Assembly: GCF_034670185.1 (NCBI RefSeq)
Contig: NZ_JAXMNY010000001.1
Coordinates: 186,001 to 250,000, forward strand
Length of the DNA stretch: 64,000 nucleotides
Direction: 5' to 3'
DNA from: Nisaea sp.
Lineage (GTDB): Bacteria > Pseudomonadota > Alphaproteobacteria > Thalassobaculales > Thalassobaculaceae
Below the pieces are notes generated by a model, which worked only from the letters and a program-made list of their open reading frames with translations, had not been told where the DNA came from and ran no database searches. Every line of letters begins with the position of its first letter. Position 1 is the stretch's first letter. The translations under genes were made by a program, and so were the position numbers. Below, in pieces: positions 35,701-43,373 of the stretch.

Positions 35701-36763
35701 CATACTTGGCTTCGGACAGTTGCTTGCCGCTGACACGACTTTGGACGAGGACAACGCGGACAGTGCACAAGAAATCGTAAAAGCTGGAGAACATCTGCTC
35801 GAACTGATCAATGAAGTTCTTGACCTTGCGAAGATAGAGTCCGGAAAAACCGGGTTCTCAATCGAATCGATCTCCTTGAAGTCCGTCATCGCCGAATGCC
35901 TGTCGATCGCAGAATCCCTCGCGCGTAAACGCGGAATTAGAATTCAGACCTCGCTGTCGGACAGCTGCCACGTGCGGGCCGATCGCATGCGCGTCAAACA
36001 GGTCCTCCTGAATCTCCTATCGAACGCCGTGAAATACAATAAAGAGTCTGGCGAGATTGACATCCACACTGAAGAAGCGCCGGACGGCAGGATCAGAATT
36101 TCGGTCACCGATACCGGGCCGGGAATTTCGGAAACGCATATCAAAGAGGTGTTTGAGCCTTTCAACAGGCTGGATGCAAACCAGACAGACGTCGAAGGCA
36201 CGGGAATCGGGCTTACGATCAGCAAAAAGATTGCGGAAGAGCTCGGGGGCGAGATCGGACTCGAATCCGAACTCGGAAAGGGCAGTACATTCTGGATCGC
36301 GCTGCCTAAGGAGAAGAACCCGCTCTCCGAAACGGAGAACGAAGAGCCCGCCGCTTCTCCGCCGTCACCTGCATCGAACGCGGACAAGTCCCATACGGTT
36401 CTCTACATAGAAGACAACCCGGCGAATATAAAACTGATGCGGCAGGTCTTCAAAAACCGAACGAATATCGAGTTCAAAACCGCTCACACGCCCGAAATCG
36501 GCCTTGAACTGGCAATGACGCAGCGTCCGGACCTCATCCTGCTCGATATCAACATGCCGCAGATGGACGGATATCAAGTGCTCCGGGTCATGAAAGACGA
36601 CGCCTCTCTCAAAACAGTGCCTGTCATCGCCGTGACGGCCAACGCGCACCAAAAAGACATCGAGTGCGGGAAAGCCGCCGGGTTTACGGACTACATCACC
36701 AAGCCGCTGGATATAGAAAATCTTAATAAAGTTGTTGATAAAGTGATTTTCAAGATGGCCTAG
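32765..36763 (+). CDS. Giant hybrid histidine kinase (Hpt-REC-REC-PAS-GAF-PAS-PAS-HK-REC)
   Basis: A 1332-aa soluble kinase. In order: Hpt-like domain with H51 (IHNIAGSAGTFG, 1-110); two receiver domains (about 128-250 and 256-380, YIVDDN and LMLDDD with LDIVFG and LDVYMPG); PAS (395-515, Aer-like); GAF (520-690); two PAS_3-type domains (700-815 and 830-945, GTWDFNIQTGELYWS); HisKA with H971 in SMSHELRTPMN; HATPase (DTGPGIS, GTGIGLTISK); and a C-terminal receiver (YIEDNPANIKL, LDINMPQMDG). No membrane helix. Placing Hpt and two REC domains before the sensors is unusual and allows an internal phosphorelay. The adjacent HD-GYP regulator is its likely partner. Confidence 0.92.
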   Translation: MENTKNEITEMRKRFIARLTVEIDEVAQAIPEICTDGYSREAVQDLHRKIHNIAGSAGTFGLNPITEQARKVEKNLMNILDRDSSPTSAEWNAIKEGVERIAHLSENRTVWDAPSLEGPGTTRERAHNPLIYIVDDNDEINGQLAAVLREHRYRVRSFSNITDFSRALAQESEETPNAILLDIVFGDHERAGIEKLEEIAETCQTDIPIIIMSMRDDLPARLETLRAGAIRYLGKPVDTSLLLHVLGDLTARASEDPYRVLMLDDDKVLLDLYSLLLAGEGMDVRCLDEPMRFFEVLDEFDPDVVVLDVYMPGATGPELAAVLRQRPGYSEIPILFLSGEDDLSVQLTALGLGGDDFLSKPIEKEHLIAAVSARARRCRQSKAMAKRVQQLLYEKEREHLALNQHAIVSIADRAGRITYVNEMFCSVSGYERAELLGENHRIVKSGQHPESFYTELWSTISKGQIWNGEICNKRKDGSFYWVQGTIVPFLDGNGKPYQYVSVRTDVTKAKENQLKTDFKNRLQKRINDCAENIVSASAAEIDLAIQDAIAKIAEGIGAERAYILLISEDKQRMECTSEWCADGIARAPDDFRNTEYRIAPWWRNEVEKYGLCVAASVNSLPAQAEYERTQLSKADVQSHCSVSLRSNGQVFGLIGFDTVTEERDWSLEQLDMLPVFGGIVGSGMKRKRSEIALEQHKERLRRGQIFANIGTWDFNIQTGELYWSERIAPLFGYPSGDLKTSYENFLEAVHPEDRQLVTDSVTACIESDVPYDIEHRVVWPDGTTRWLSERGAVERSEDGEPLRMLGVVQDIHDRKMAEKALSEREVQLREAQSRAKLGNWRQDKTNDQFEWSDETYRIFGYEPGSIKPSLSVFMEHIPFDDHALVEEAQRLSIETGKFDLIHRVQRPDGTVIHVHELAGVTHDSAGHIIALTGTVQDITDRIEAEDALIAARDDAQRANQAKSDFLSSMSHELRTPMNAILGFGQLLAADTTLDEDNADSAQEIVKAGEHLLELINEVLDLAKIESGKTGFSIESISLKSVIAECLSIAESLARKRGIRIQTSLSDSCHVRADRMRVKQVLLNLLSNAVKYNKESGEIDIHTEEAPDGRIRISVTDTGPGISETHIKEVFEPFNRLDANQTDVEGTGIGLTISKKIAEELGGEIGLESELGKGSTFWIALPKEKNPLSETENEEPAASPPSPASNADKSHTVLYIEDNPANIKLMRQVFKNRTNIEFKTAHTPEIGLELAMTQRPDLILLDINMPQMDGYQVLRVMKDDASLKTVPVIAVTANAHQKDIECGKAAGFTDYITKPLDIENLNKVVDKVIFKMA

Positions 36764-36898
36764 GGTTTTCAAAACCATGGACAAATCACGATATCTCTAT
36801 GGTTTGCATTGATTGCAGGCCCGCTTCACATTCGAAATCCTGGTTGCCAAGTGCCGTGCGGACTTTCGAAGCAAGGAAAAGACAGTCGGAGTTTTAGA

Positions 36899-37954
36899 AT
36901 GACTGACGCGTATTCCTCCAGCCTTAAAATCATGGTGGTGGACGACGAACCCGCCAACCTGAAGGTGCTGAAGAAAACGCTCAACGGTCACGGATACGAT
37001 TCCATAAATCTGATTTCGGACCCTAGGGATGTCGTCGAAAAATACACTCTTGATCGGCCGGATCTCATATTGCTCGACCTGAACATGCCGTATCTCGACG
37101 GCTTCGAGGTTATGAGTCTGCTGCGCGACCTTGACGATCCACTGCTTCCTCCGATCGTGGTACTTACCGCGCAAACTGGTAAGGATTACGTTCTGCGCGC
37201 TCTCTCGCTCGGCGCGCGCGACTTCATCAGCAAACCGTTCGATCGGACCGAACTTCTGATGCGGGTGCGAAACCTGCTGGACGCCCAACTGGCCCACAGG
37301 TTGATCCATGATCAGAAGGCGGAACTTGAGCAAATGGTGCGTTGGCGAACGGAGGAACTCGCGGCAACCCGCCTGGAGGTCGTCCGGCGCCTTGGGATGG
37401 CTGCGGAATATCGAGACGAGGAGACAGGAAGCCACATCGTAAGAATGAGCAGGATCTGTGCGACCTTGGCCAGGGGCGCTGGTTGGAATGAAGAGATGTG
37501 CATGCTGATCCTGCACGCCAGCCCGATGCACGATCTTGGCAAGATCGGCATCCCCGATGCGGTCTTACTGAAACCCGGAAAACTCGATTCGGCAGAGTGG
37601 GAAATAATGAAGTCTCATGCCCAGGTTGGCGCCAATTTGCTTGACGGTAACGACTCTAGCTTGATGGAAATGTCGCGGGAAATTGCCCTCACTCACCATG
37701 AAAAATGGGATGGCAGCGGCTACCCCAATGGTCTTTCCGGGGAAGACATCCCGGAAAGCGGAAGGATCGCGGCTCTGGCCGATGTCTTCGACGCGCTGAC
37801 CTCGGAAAGACCCTATAAAAAAGCATGGTCGATAGAGAGCGCACTCAAGCTGATCCGTGAGCAAAGAGGCCAGCATTTTGATCCCAGGCTGGTTGATGTT
37901 TTTTTCAATGCATTGGATGAAATTCTCGAAATAAAGACGGGTATCGAGCATTAG
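36899..37954 (+). CDS. REC-HD-GYP response regulator, c-di-GMP phosphodiesterase
   Basis: A 351-aa two-domain regulator: receiver (10-130; VVDDEPANLKVLKK, phospho-Asp in LDLNMPYLDG) and HD-GYP (165-345; HD in MHDLGKIGIPD, then THHEKWDGSGYPNGLSGEDIP). HD-GYP enzymes hydrolyse c-di-GMP to pGpG or GMP; all motif residues are intact. It is the last gene of the one-strand signalling cluster, 136 bases after the hybrid kinase. Start is the ATG of MTDAYSSS at 36899. Confidence 0.93.
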   Translation: MTDAYSSSLKIMVVDDEPANLKVLKKTLNGHGYDSINLISDPRDVVEKYTLDRPDLILLDLNMPYLDGFEVMSLLRDLDDPLLPPIVVLTAQTGKDYVLRALSLGARDFISKPFDRTELLMRVRNLLDAQLAHRLIHDQKAELEQMVRWRTEELAATRLEVVRRLGMAAEYRDEETGSHIVRMSRICATLARGAGWNEEMCMLILHASPMHDLGKIGIPDAVLLKPGKLDSAEWEIMKSHAQVGANLLDGNDSSLMEMSREIALTHHEKWDGSGYPNGLSGEDIPESGRIAALADVFDALTSERPYKKAWSIESALKLIREQRGQHFDPRLVDVFFNALDEILEIKTGIEH

Positions 37955-38122
37955 AAAAAGCACGGCCTACCGACCAAGATAGACGTCTCCATTCAAGGGA
38001 ACAGGTGGATTTGGGCTGTGCCCCCGAAAACTGGATAGTGACGTAATCTACGGCGGCGGTGTCAGTGGGTCCTTGAGACGAGGGGAATGAGCGATGACAA
38101 AACGCACGTTCGGCGAAGCGCT

Positions 38123-38346
38123 TCAGGTCGCGCGCAGATCGTCGAGATAGATCCGCACAGCATTCTGCACGTGCCGGAAGCGGGCGCCGCCCAAATGCTT
38201 GCTGTCGAACCATCGCATCACCACGATGATATGCTCGTGCAATCGTTCTCGCTCCAGCGTCCACAAGATCACCCCCGCACCTGCCTCGCCATCATCGTTC
38301 TTTGATGGGGCGTCGGCGCTCAGCAGAGCCTGATGGCCTATTCGGT
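38123..38346 (-). pseudogene. IMPACT (YigZ-like) family C-terminal fragment
   Basis: The frame contains KNDDGEAGAGVILWTLER, then HEHIIVVMRWFDSKHLGGA and RFRHVQNAVRIYLDDL. This follows the IMPACT/UPF0029 pattern (DDGE..AG...L..LE...L.NV.VVV.RWFGG..LG..RF.H..N), but the N-terminal third is missing and GG of the RWFGG motif is DS. The 5' side is cut at the repeat GATGGCCTATTCGG (38332-38345). Probably a relic disrupted by the repeat-associated rearrangement. Confidence 0.45.
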
Positions 38347-38375
38347 ACTGTAGTGTGGGCAACTGCCGGAATTCC

Positions 38376-38771
38376 TTACGCAGCGAACAACGGTAGTTCT
38401 ACTGGCGCGACATAGGGTTTTCGCTGCTTAATGCGCGAAATAACGGCCCCGCGCCGATCGGCACCGCCGGATTTTTGCCAGTGACTTACCAATGGCGCGC
38501 ATTCTCCGTCCACCATCGTGAGCACATAAGCACTTCCTAGACGCCTCCGTGCGGATAGGCGCCGGCGTAGAGCACAAGTGGCGATGCGATTTGCTTCATC
38601 CAGGTTCCTGGCTACAGAAACAACATCCCGAAGTTTGGATCCATGTCGGCCGAACCGTGCCGTTACCGTAATGACGCCAAATAGATCATGATCGATCTCA
38701 AGCTCGTAAACCCGGTTGCGATTTTGCTCGGAATCAATGAGGCGCAGACGAAGGTAAACAAGTGAAAGCAT
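38376..38771 (-). CDS. WGR domain-containing protein
   Basis: A 131-aa protein whose first 80 residues form a WGR domain (LRLIDSEQNRNRVYELEI, DLFGVITVTARFGRHGS, then EANRIATCALRRRLSARRRLGSAY). WGR domains bind nucleic acid ends and occur alone in many alphaproteobacterial plasmids and islands. The defining WGR tripeptide reads FGR here. The C-terminal 50 residues are basic and unassigned. Function unknown. Confidence 0.65.
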   Translation of the reverse strand: MLSLVYLRLRLIDSEQNRNRVYELEIDHDLFGVITVTARFGRHGSKLRDVVSVARNLDEANRIATCALRRRLSARRRLGSAYVLTMVDGECAPLVSHWQKSGGADRRGAVISRIKQRKPYVAPVELPLFAA

Positions 38772-38987
38772 AACCCAATTTTATCACGCCCAGAACAAAA
38801 CATGAATCAGCTAATTTGGCTCTTTTGCAATTACCTGTTTTGGCAATCATATCGGTTGGCTTATTTCCGTTCGGAAAGGCAGCGTTACCCATTCCGTGTA
38901 ATGGTGACTCTCGCTCCTGAGCATCCGGCGGGCAAACATCTACAGGATGAGGACCGCCGCTCGCAGTTCACGAGCGGCGGCTGTTCC

Positions 38988-39557
38988 TCATAATTCGACT
39001 TGCTCTGATATCGCCAATGCGTCTTCGACCTCGATGCCAAGGTAGCGCACCGTGCTCTCAAGCTTCGTGTGACCGAGGAGAAGCTGAACGGCGCGCAGGT
39101 TACCGGTCTTGCGATAGATCTGCGCCGCTTTGGTCCGGCGCATGGTGTGAGTCCCATACGCCGAGCTATCGAGACCGGCGCTCTCGACCCAGCCATGAAC
39201 AATCCGGGCGTACTGGCGAGTCGACAAGTGAGGGCTCTTGCGGAGCCGGCTGATGAAGAGATAGTCGCCGGGACGTCGTCCGGCTTAGTCTATCCATGCT
39301 GCCAGTGCGTTCCGGGTTGCCGCTGTCATCTCAAACTGGACAGGACGTGCGGTCTTCTGTTGAACAACTGTCGTGCGCTCGCGAATACGGCCGTCGGAAA
39401 GAATATCATCAACCCGCAGGCTCCCCGCTATCTCAAGCCTCACCCGGATTGACCAGACATCCTTCGGCTTGAGCGGCCGCTTCTGGCTGACCAGTCTTCC
39501 CTTGTTCCAGGGGGTACGCAGTGGGGATCTTTCAAAACCATCAGGGTCAGTAAGCAT
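38988..39557 (-). pseudogene. Broken tyrosine recombinase/integrase
   Basis: Two frames in the same phase read as one integrase: N-terminal WNKGRLVSQKRPLKPKDVW...VVQQKTARPVQFEMT..TRNALAAWID, then a TAA stop (39283 region), then PGDYLFISRLRKSPHLSTRQYARIVH...YGTHTMRRTKA...QLLLGHTKLESTVRYLGIEV. The catalytic HxMR, LLGH and Y are present downstream of the stop. About 22 residues around the first catalytic Arg (the RDLALF...DSKLR segment of relatives) appear deleted between AGSL and RVDD. The gene is thus inactivated twice. Confidence 0.85.
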
Positions 39558-39598
39558 CGTCGCATCCTCTCAAAAGAATGCTCCTTCCCTCCTGTCAC

Positions 39599-39648
39599 GG
39601 GATTCAATGCCTTCGCGCTCATCTTGGCAACAGGCGACCAAAGCGGTC
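39599..39648. repeat. Diverged repeat, second copy at 25584-25640
   Basis: GGATTCAATGCCTTCGCGCT followed by CATC..GGCAACAGGCGACCAAAGCGGTC; see the first copy. It lies about 40 bases upstream of the broken integrase. The remaining intergenic bases to 39847 hold nothing recognised. Confidence 0.5.
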
Positions 39649-39847
39649 AGACAATTGAAGCCACGCGACCGGCTGTATTACGGACTATGCGGCTTCGGAT
39701 GGCGGCCGCTCACTCATTCGGGGGTGCGGGGAGGAGACTTCGGCTCCGACTAGGGGGAAGGCTTGCCCCTTTAGGCTCATAGATGTGCGCAGGAGCGGCT
39801 CACAGGTCGTCGACGCTGCAACAAAATCCAACTATTTGCATAAAAAC

Positions 39848-39893
39848 GATTTATCCCGCAAAATGCGTAATTCCTGATTTTGCGGGATAAATC
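39848..39893. promoter_or_regulatory. 17-bp perfect inverted repeat before nucleotidyltransferase gene
   Basis: GATTTATCCCGCAAAAT (39848-39864) and ATTTTGCGGGATAAATC (39877-39893) with a 12-base spacer. The right arm ends 4 bases before the ATG of the downstream gene, so it occupies the place of a ribosome site. It may be an operator for autoregulation or, as RNA, a hairpin that masks the start codon. The gene therefore lacks a normal Shine-Dalgarno. Confidence 0.75.
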
Positions 39894-39896
39894 CTC

Positions 39897-40934
39897 ATGG
39901 CGACAAACATATTAACCTTCTCCGACGAGCAGCTCCGCGTCGCCGCGAATCTTGAACAGCATTACGATGTCTGGATCGAGACACAGCGATCCCTCTTTAC
40001 GCTGCCCTATGGGATGAAGTGGAAAACGGTGTCCGGACGCGACTATCTTTACGAGACCGCGGACCGACAGGGGAACGGTAAAAGCCTGGGTCCCCGTTCC
40101 CCTGAAACCGAAGAGCGTTACAAGCGGTATCGCAAGGAAAAAGACTCGCTGAGCGAACGCGCGAAAGTCAGCGCGGCAAGGCTGCAGGAAACCTGTCGTC
40201 TCTACCGGGCCCTGCGCCTACCGATGATCGCGAGCGAGGCGGCGAAGATCCTCCGGGAAGCGGACCGCCGCCGCTTACTTGGATCGCATCTAATCGTGGT
40301 CGGGACCAATGCCATGCCCGCTTACGCGCTCGAGGCCGGCGGACGTTTCGACCAGGTGCCGGACGAAACGGACGATTTCGACATGGCTTGGTCCTATGAC
40401 GGCGCCGAGCCGCCTCTACCGAACAAGACCGCTACCGTATGGACCATGCTCAAGGCCGTCGACGGGACCTATACTATAAATTCGGAGCGACCGTTCCAGG
40501 CACGCAACTCCTCGGCCTACGAATTTGAGCTGCTGAGCGCGGAATCCCGGATCAAAACCATGCACCGGCTGGACAAGCCAAAGCCGATCCCGCTGCCGGA
40601 GCAGGAATGGCTGCTCCCGGGTATGCGGGTCTCCCACGTCGTTCTCGGCCGGGACGGCTCACCAGCGCGCATCGTTGCGCCCGATCCCCGCTGGTTCGCG
40701 CTCCAGAAGCTCTGGATGGCAGCGCAAGAGAAGCGAAATCCCCTGAAACGGAAAAAGGACGCTATTCAGGGGGCGGCGCTTCTCGATGCGGTCAGCACTC
40801 ACATGCGGCAGTTTCCCCTTGATGTCGCGTTTGAAGCAAGTCTTCCGGAGGAGCTGCAGCCCTTCTATCGAGACTGGCGGCATGAGCAGGGGGGCGCCGG
40901 CGCGAACGGCGCTCCGTCTTGGAGCGACGGTTAG
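39897..40934 (+). CDS. GSU2403-family nucleotidyltransferase-fold protein
   Basis: A 345-aa protein of the NTP_transf_8/GSU2403 family. The nucleotidyltransferase core is LIVVGTNAMPAYALEAGG followed by DETDDFDMAW, where the D-x-D pair would bind metal. A coiled-coil-like N-terminal part (KRYRKEKDSLSERAKVSAARLQ) precedes it, and the C-terminal half has WLLPGM..SHVVLGRDG..ARIVAPDPRWFALQKLW. Substrate is unknown; relatives occur on islands and plasmids. Single gene with an inverted repeat immediately before its start. Confidence 0.8.
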   Translation: MATNILTFSDEQLRVAANLEQHYDVWIETQRSLFTLPYGMKWKTVSGRDYLYETADRQGNGKSLGPRSPETEERYKRYRKEKDSLSERAKVSAARLQETCRLYRALRLPMIASEAAKILREADRRRLLGSHLIVVGTNAMPAYALEAGGRFDQVPDETDDFDMAWSYDGAEPPLPNKTATVWTMLKAVDGTYTINSERPFQARNSSAYEFELLSAESRIKTMHRLDKPKPIPLPEQEWLLPGMRVSHVVLGRDGSPARIVAPDPRWFALQKLWMAAQEKRNPLKRKKDAIQGAALLDAVSTHMRQFPLDVAFEASLPEELQPFYRDWRHEQGGAGANGAPSWSDG

Positions 40935-41200
40935 CGCGATGATGCCGAAGATGCGGTCGGCGCTGCGAAAAAGCGGAGACAGCCGATCAGGAAGCTGGCA
41001 CCAAGTCATGGTGCCGCCATGCTTCTACAGGCGAGTGACAGGGAAGTGCGCCGGACAGGCCACGGCGGCGTGAAAAGCTGCGGCATTAGGGTCTGTGGGG
41101 ATTTAGGATTCCCTATTTCAAACGATCGATGGCAATTGTCCACCCGTTGCGGAAGATTGGCCGGACCGTTTCGGCAACGCCTCGCACACCATCTCAACGT

Positions 41201-42064
41201 TCACAGACTTGCTGCTATAAAATCCACGAAAGCCCGTACGGCCGGCGTGACATTTCGTGTCGCCGAATAAATTAGGTACATTCCAAACCTAAAATTGATC
41301 TCTTCTGGGAAAAGGTCCACTAGGCGTCCAGCTACGATGTCATCTCTAACGAAAAAGTCTGGCAGGAGGGAGATACCCAGTCCCGCCAGAGTCATTTGAT
41401 GCACAATCTCCCCGTCATTGACGGTTACCGGCCCCTCGAATTCACCACCTTGTCCAATCGGCCAACGACGGCCGTAGGATGGCGCCATATCACTCAAACA
41501 CGGATAGTCCCGCACCCTATCGATAGAGGGCGGCATCCCGTGCTGGGCGATAAATTCTGGACTCGCGGTCAGATGCACGACGACCTCTCCACACTTCCGC
41601 ACGATGAGAGAACTATCCGACAAATGGCCGATCCGAATGGCGACGTCGATGCCCTCGGCGAGCAGGTCGATCTGTTCGTTCTGCAGGCGAATGTTTAAGC
41701 TAATTTCGGGATAGCGTTGAAGGAAAATTGGAACCAACGGCGCGATCAGCCGCCGCATGGGATGTGCGGCAGCAGCAATATTAAGGACACCCGCAGGCCT
41801 TTCTTGGAGGCCCTGGGCCTCATGCTTAAGGTCGTCCGTTGCGTTCACAATTTCAGTGCAGCGTTCAAGGAACCTTGTTCCCGCCTCGGTCAAAACGACT
41901 TGACGCGGCGAACGCCTTATCAACTGCACGCCAAGCCATTCCTCAAGATTGATGACAAGCCGGCTCGTAGACGAGGTGGAAAGGCCGAGTGCTTTAGCCG
42001 CTGCCGCGAAACTGCCCTGTCGCGCCACCTCAACGAAAGTGCGCATGGCCTTGAGGTCGTTCAT
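41201..42064 (-). CDS. LysR family transcriptional regulator
   Basis: A 287-aa LTTR: N-terminal winged helix-turn-helix (MRTFVEVARQGSFAAAAKALGLSTSSTSRLVINLEEWLGVQL in outline) and a C-terminal effector-binding domain (residues 90-285, VLNIAAAAHPMRRLIAPLVP, LAEGIDVAIRIG). Divergent from the cupin gene across 124 bases, the normal arrangement for an LTTR and its target, so it probably controls the cupin in response to a small molecule. Confidence 0.93.
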   Translation of the reverse strand: MNDLKAMRTFVEVARQGSFAAAAKALGLSTSSTSRLVINLEEWLGVQLIRRSPRQVVLTEAGTRFLERCTEIVNATDDLKHEAQGLQERPAGVLNIAAAAHPMRRLIAPLVPIFLQRYPEISLNIRLQNEQIDLLAEGIDVAIRIGHLSDSSLIVRKCGEVVVHLTASPEFIAQHGMPPSIDRVRDYPCLSDMAPSYGRRWPIGQGGEFEGPVTVNDGEIVHQMTLAGLGISLLPDFFVRDDIVAGRLVDLFPEEINFRFGMYLIYSATRNVTPAVRAFVDFIAASL

Positions 42065-42188
42065 CTTAAAGTCCTGTAAAACGGGACGTAAAGTCTCACA
42101 TTTGACTATTTGATTTCATTTAATAACACATAGAATTGCATCTGTCGCTTCTAGGGCGAAGGTCATTTATCAACAGAGGAGATTCCCA

Positions 42189-42632
42189 ATGGCACCTACT
42201 CCCATTGTTCTACACGCTTCGGAACGATCGCAGCCGCTTAACGTGCTTGGTGTGGACGTGTCTATTCTTGCCACCAACGCCGCCACCGGCGCTTACGAAA
42301 TCACGCTTCAAAAAGGCATGGAAGGAATGGGGCCGCCGCCACACAGCCACCCTTGGGACGAAACTTTTTTCATCTTGTCCGGCAGTGTCGAAGTATCCTG
42401 CGGCGACAAGACCGAATCCTGCGCTGCCGGCGCGCTAGTGCATGTGCCCGGCGGGACGGTTCACGCGTTCCGGTTTGGTGCGGAGGGAGGAGAAATGCTT
42501 GAATTTACAAGCGCGGGAGGCAGCGCGACGCAGATGTTTGCAGACCTCGCGAACACAATCGACATCGAGCACCCGGATATGGCAAAGGCCGTCAAGGTTC
42601 TGCAGCGAAACGGCACAACCGTTCATTTGTAA
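42189..42632 (+). CDS. Cupin domain protein
   Basis: A 147-aa single-domain cupin. Cupin motif 1 is PPPHSHPWDETFFILSGSVE (two His, one Glu metal ligands) and motif 2 is HVPGGTVHAFRFG with the fourth ligand His. Small cupins of this type act as dioxygenases, isomerases or ligand sensors; no substrate can be given. Controlled presumably by the divergent LysR gene. A CAACAGAGGAG ribosome site precedes the ATG. Confidence 0.88.
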   Translation: MAPTPIVLHASERSQPLNVLGVDVSILATNAATGAYEITLQKGMEGMGPPPHSHPWDETFFILSGSVEVSCGDKTESCAAGALVHVPGGTVHAFRFGAEGGEMLEFTSAGGSATQMFADLANTIDIEHPDMAKAVKVLQRNGTTVHL

Positions 42633-42703
42633 AAGGCACTGGCGACCCAGGCCGATTTCCAGTCGGCCGATTTTGGCACATTCGAGGCATTGGACGTCCG
42701 AAC

Positions 42704-42731
42704 GAACGTCCGCTTCCCACCCAGAGCGGAC
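42704..42731. repeat. Intergenic repeat copy (GAACGTCCGCTTCCCA)
   Basis: The 16-mer at 42704-42719 is identical to 27355-27370; GTCCGC here is followed by GCGGAC to form a short inverted repeat. It lies in the 259-base gap between the cupin gene and the recombinase operon. Confidence 0.6.
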
Positions 42732-42891
42732 ACTCATCGCCCGTTTACGGACCGCATTGTCAGCGTTCGAATCCTCAGTGCAAGGTGGAGCAGGCCGGAC
42801 GCGTAGGTTGCTTCTCGCCTTTGCAAGCAAGAGAATGCGGTATTGGCTGGTTCGTCACCCGGCCGCGGCCATTGATTAGATTCTTTTGCGA

Positions 42892-43365
42892 CTAAGCGTC
42901 ATTCTGCTTTCGCGGTTCACGCTTCTTGTTTGTCTGACGATCAAGATGCGTTTTCCGTGCAGGCAATGGTCGATTGAGCAATTCTGGGCTCAATCCATTT
43001 GCCTGGGCGTTGTATTGCCAGCGCAAAAACTGTTCAAGCAGGTCTTTGTTTTCTCTCTCTAGTCGTTCGACCTTCGCTTGTAGCGTCTTGTTTTTCTGGA
43101 CCTCATAGGCCAACGCCATGTCGCCATGACGGACGATCCCGGCTTTTGCCCCAATTGCCTGACGCTGAACTGCGACGCGTGTCTTGGTCTGGTCAAAGCT
43201 GTCGGTTATTCGGGGGTATTGGCGAATGCCCTGACGCGTGATGGAAATGCCGGTGACCTTAGCAAGGACCTCTAGGTAAGCGTTCCAGGTCAGCTTCTCA
43301 TTCCAGCCGTCAAGGATTTGAACGGCTTGATCCACTTGAGTGTCTGAGAGTTTCTGCTTTCGCAT
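42892..43365 (-). CDS. Small coiled-coil accessory protein of recombinase operon
   Basis: Last gene of the four-gene operon, 8 bases after the 961-aa recombinase. The 157-aa protein has a helix-turn-helix-like N-terminal half (TWNAYLEVLAKVTGISITRQGIRQYPRI, shown in part: LAKVTGISITRQGIRQY), a coiled coil (VQKNKTLQAKVERLEREN) and a basic tail (KKREPRKQ). Position and features match the small accessory proteins Srap of strand-biased circularizing elements, GmtX of gamma-mobile-trio and TnpC of Tn554. It probably assists recombination or orients the element. Confidence 0.7.
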   Translation of the reverse strand: MRKQKLSDTQVDQAVQILDGWNEKLTWNAYLEVLAKVTGISITRQGIRQYPRITDSFDQTKTRVAVQRQAIGAKAGIVRHGDMALAYEVQKNKTLQAKVERLERENKDLLEQFLRWQYNAQANGLSPELLNRPLPARKTHLDRQTNKKREPRKQNDA

Positions 43366-43373
43366 CGGGAAAC

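Noticed and set aside
41090..41200. Possible IS5-family transposase remnant (DWPDRFGNAS-like reading) between the nucleotidyltransferase and lysR genes
   Set aside because: Only about 20 codons in a frame-shifted reading, no terminal repeats, and it runs into the lysR 3' end; too short to support.
42760..42785. T-loop-like GTTCGAATC
   Set aside because: Flanking bases do not pair as a T stem and there is no acceptor or D arm.
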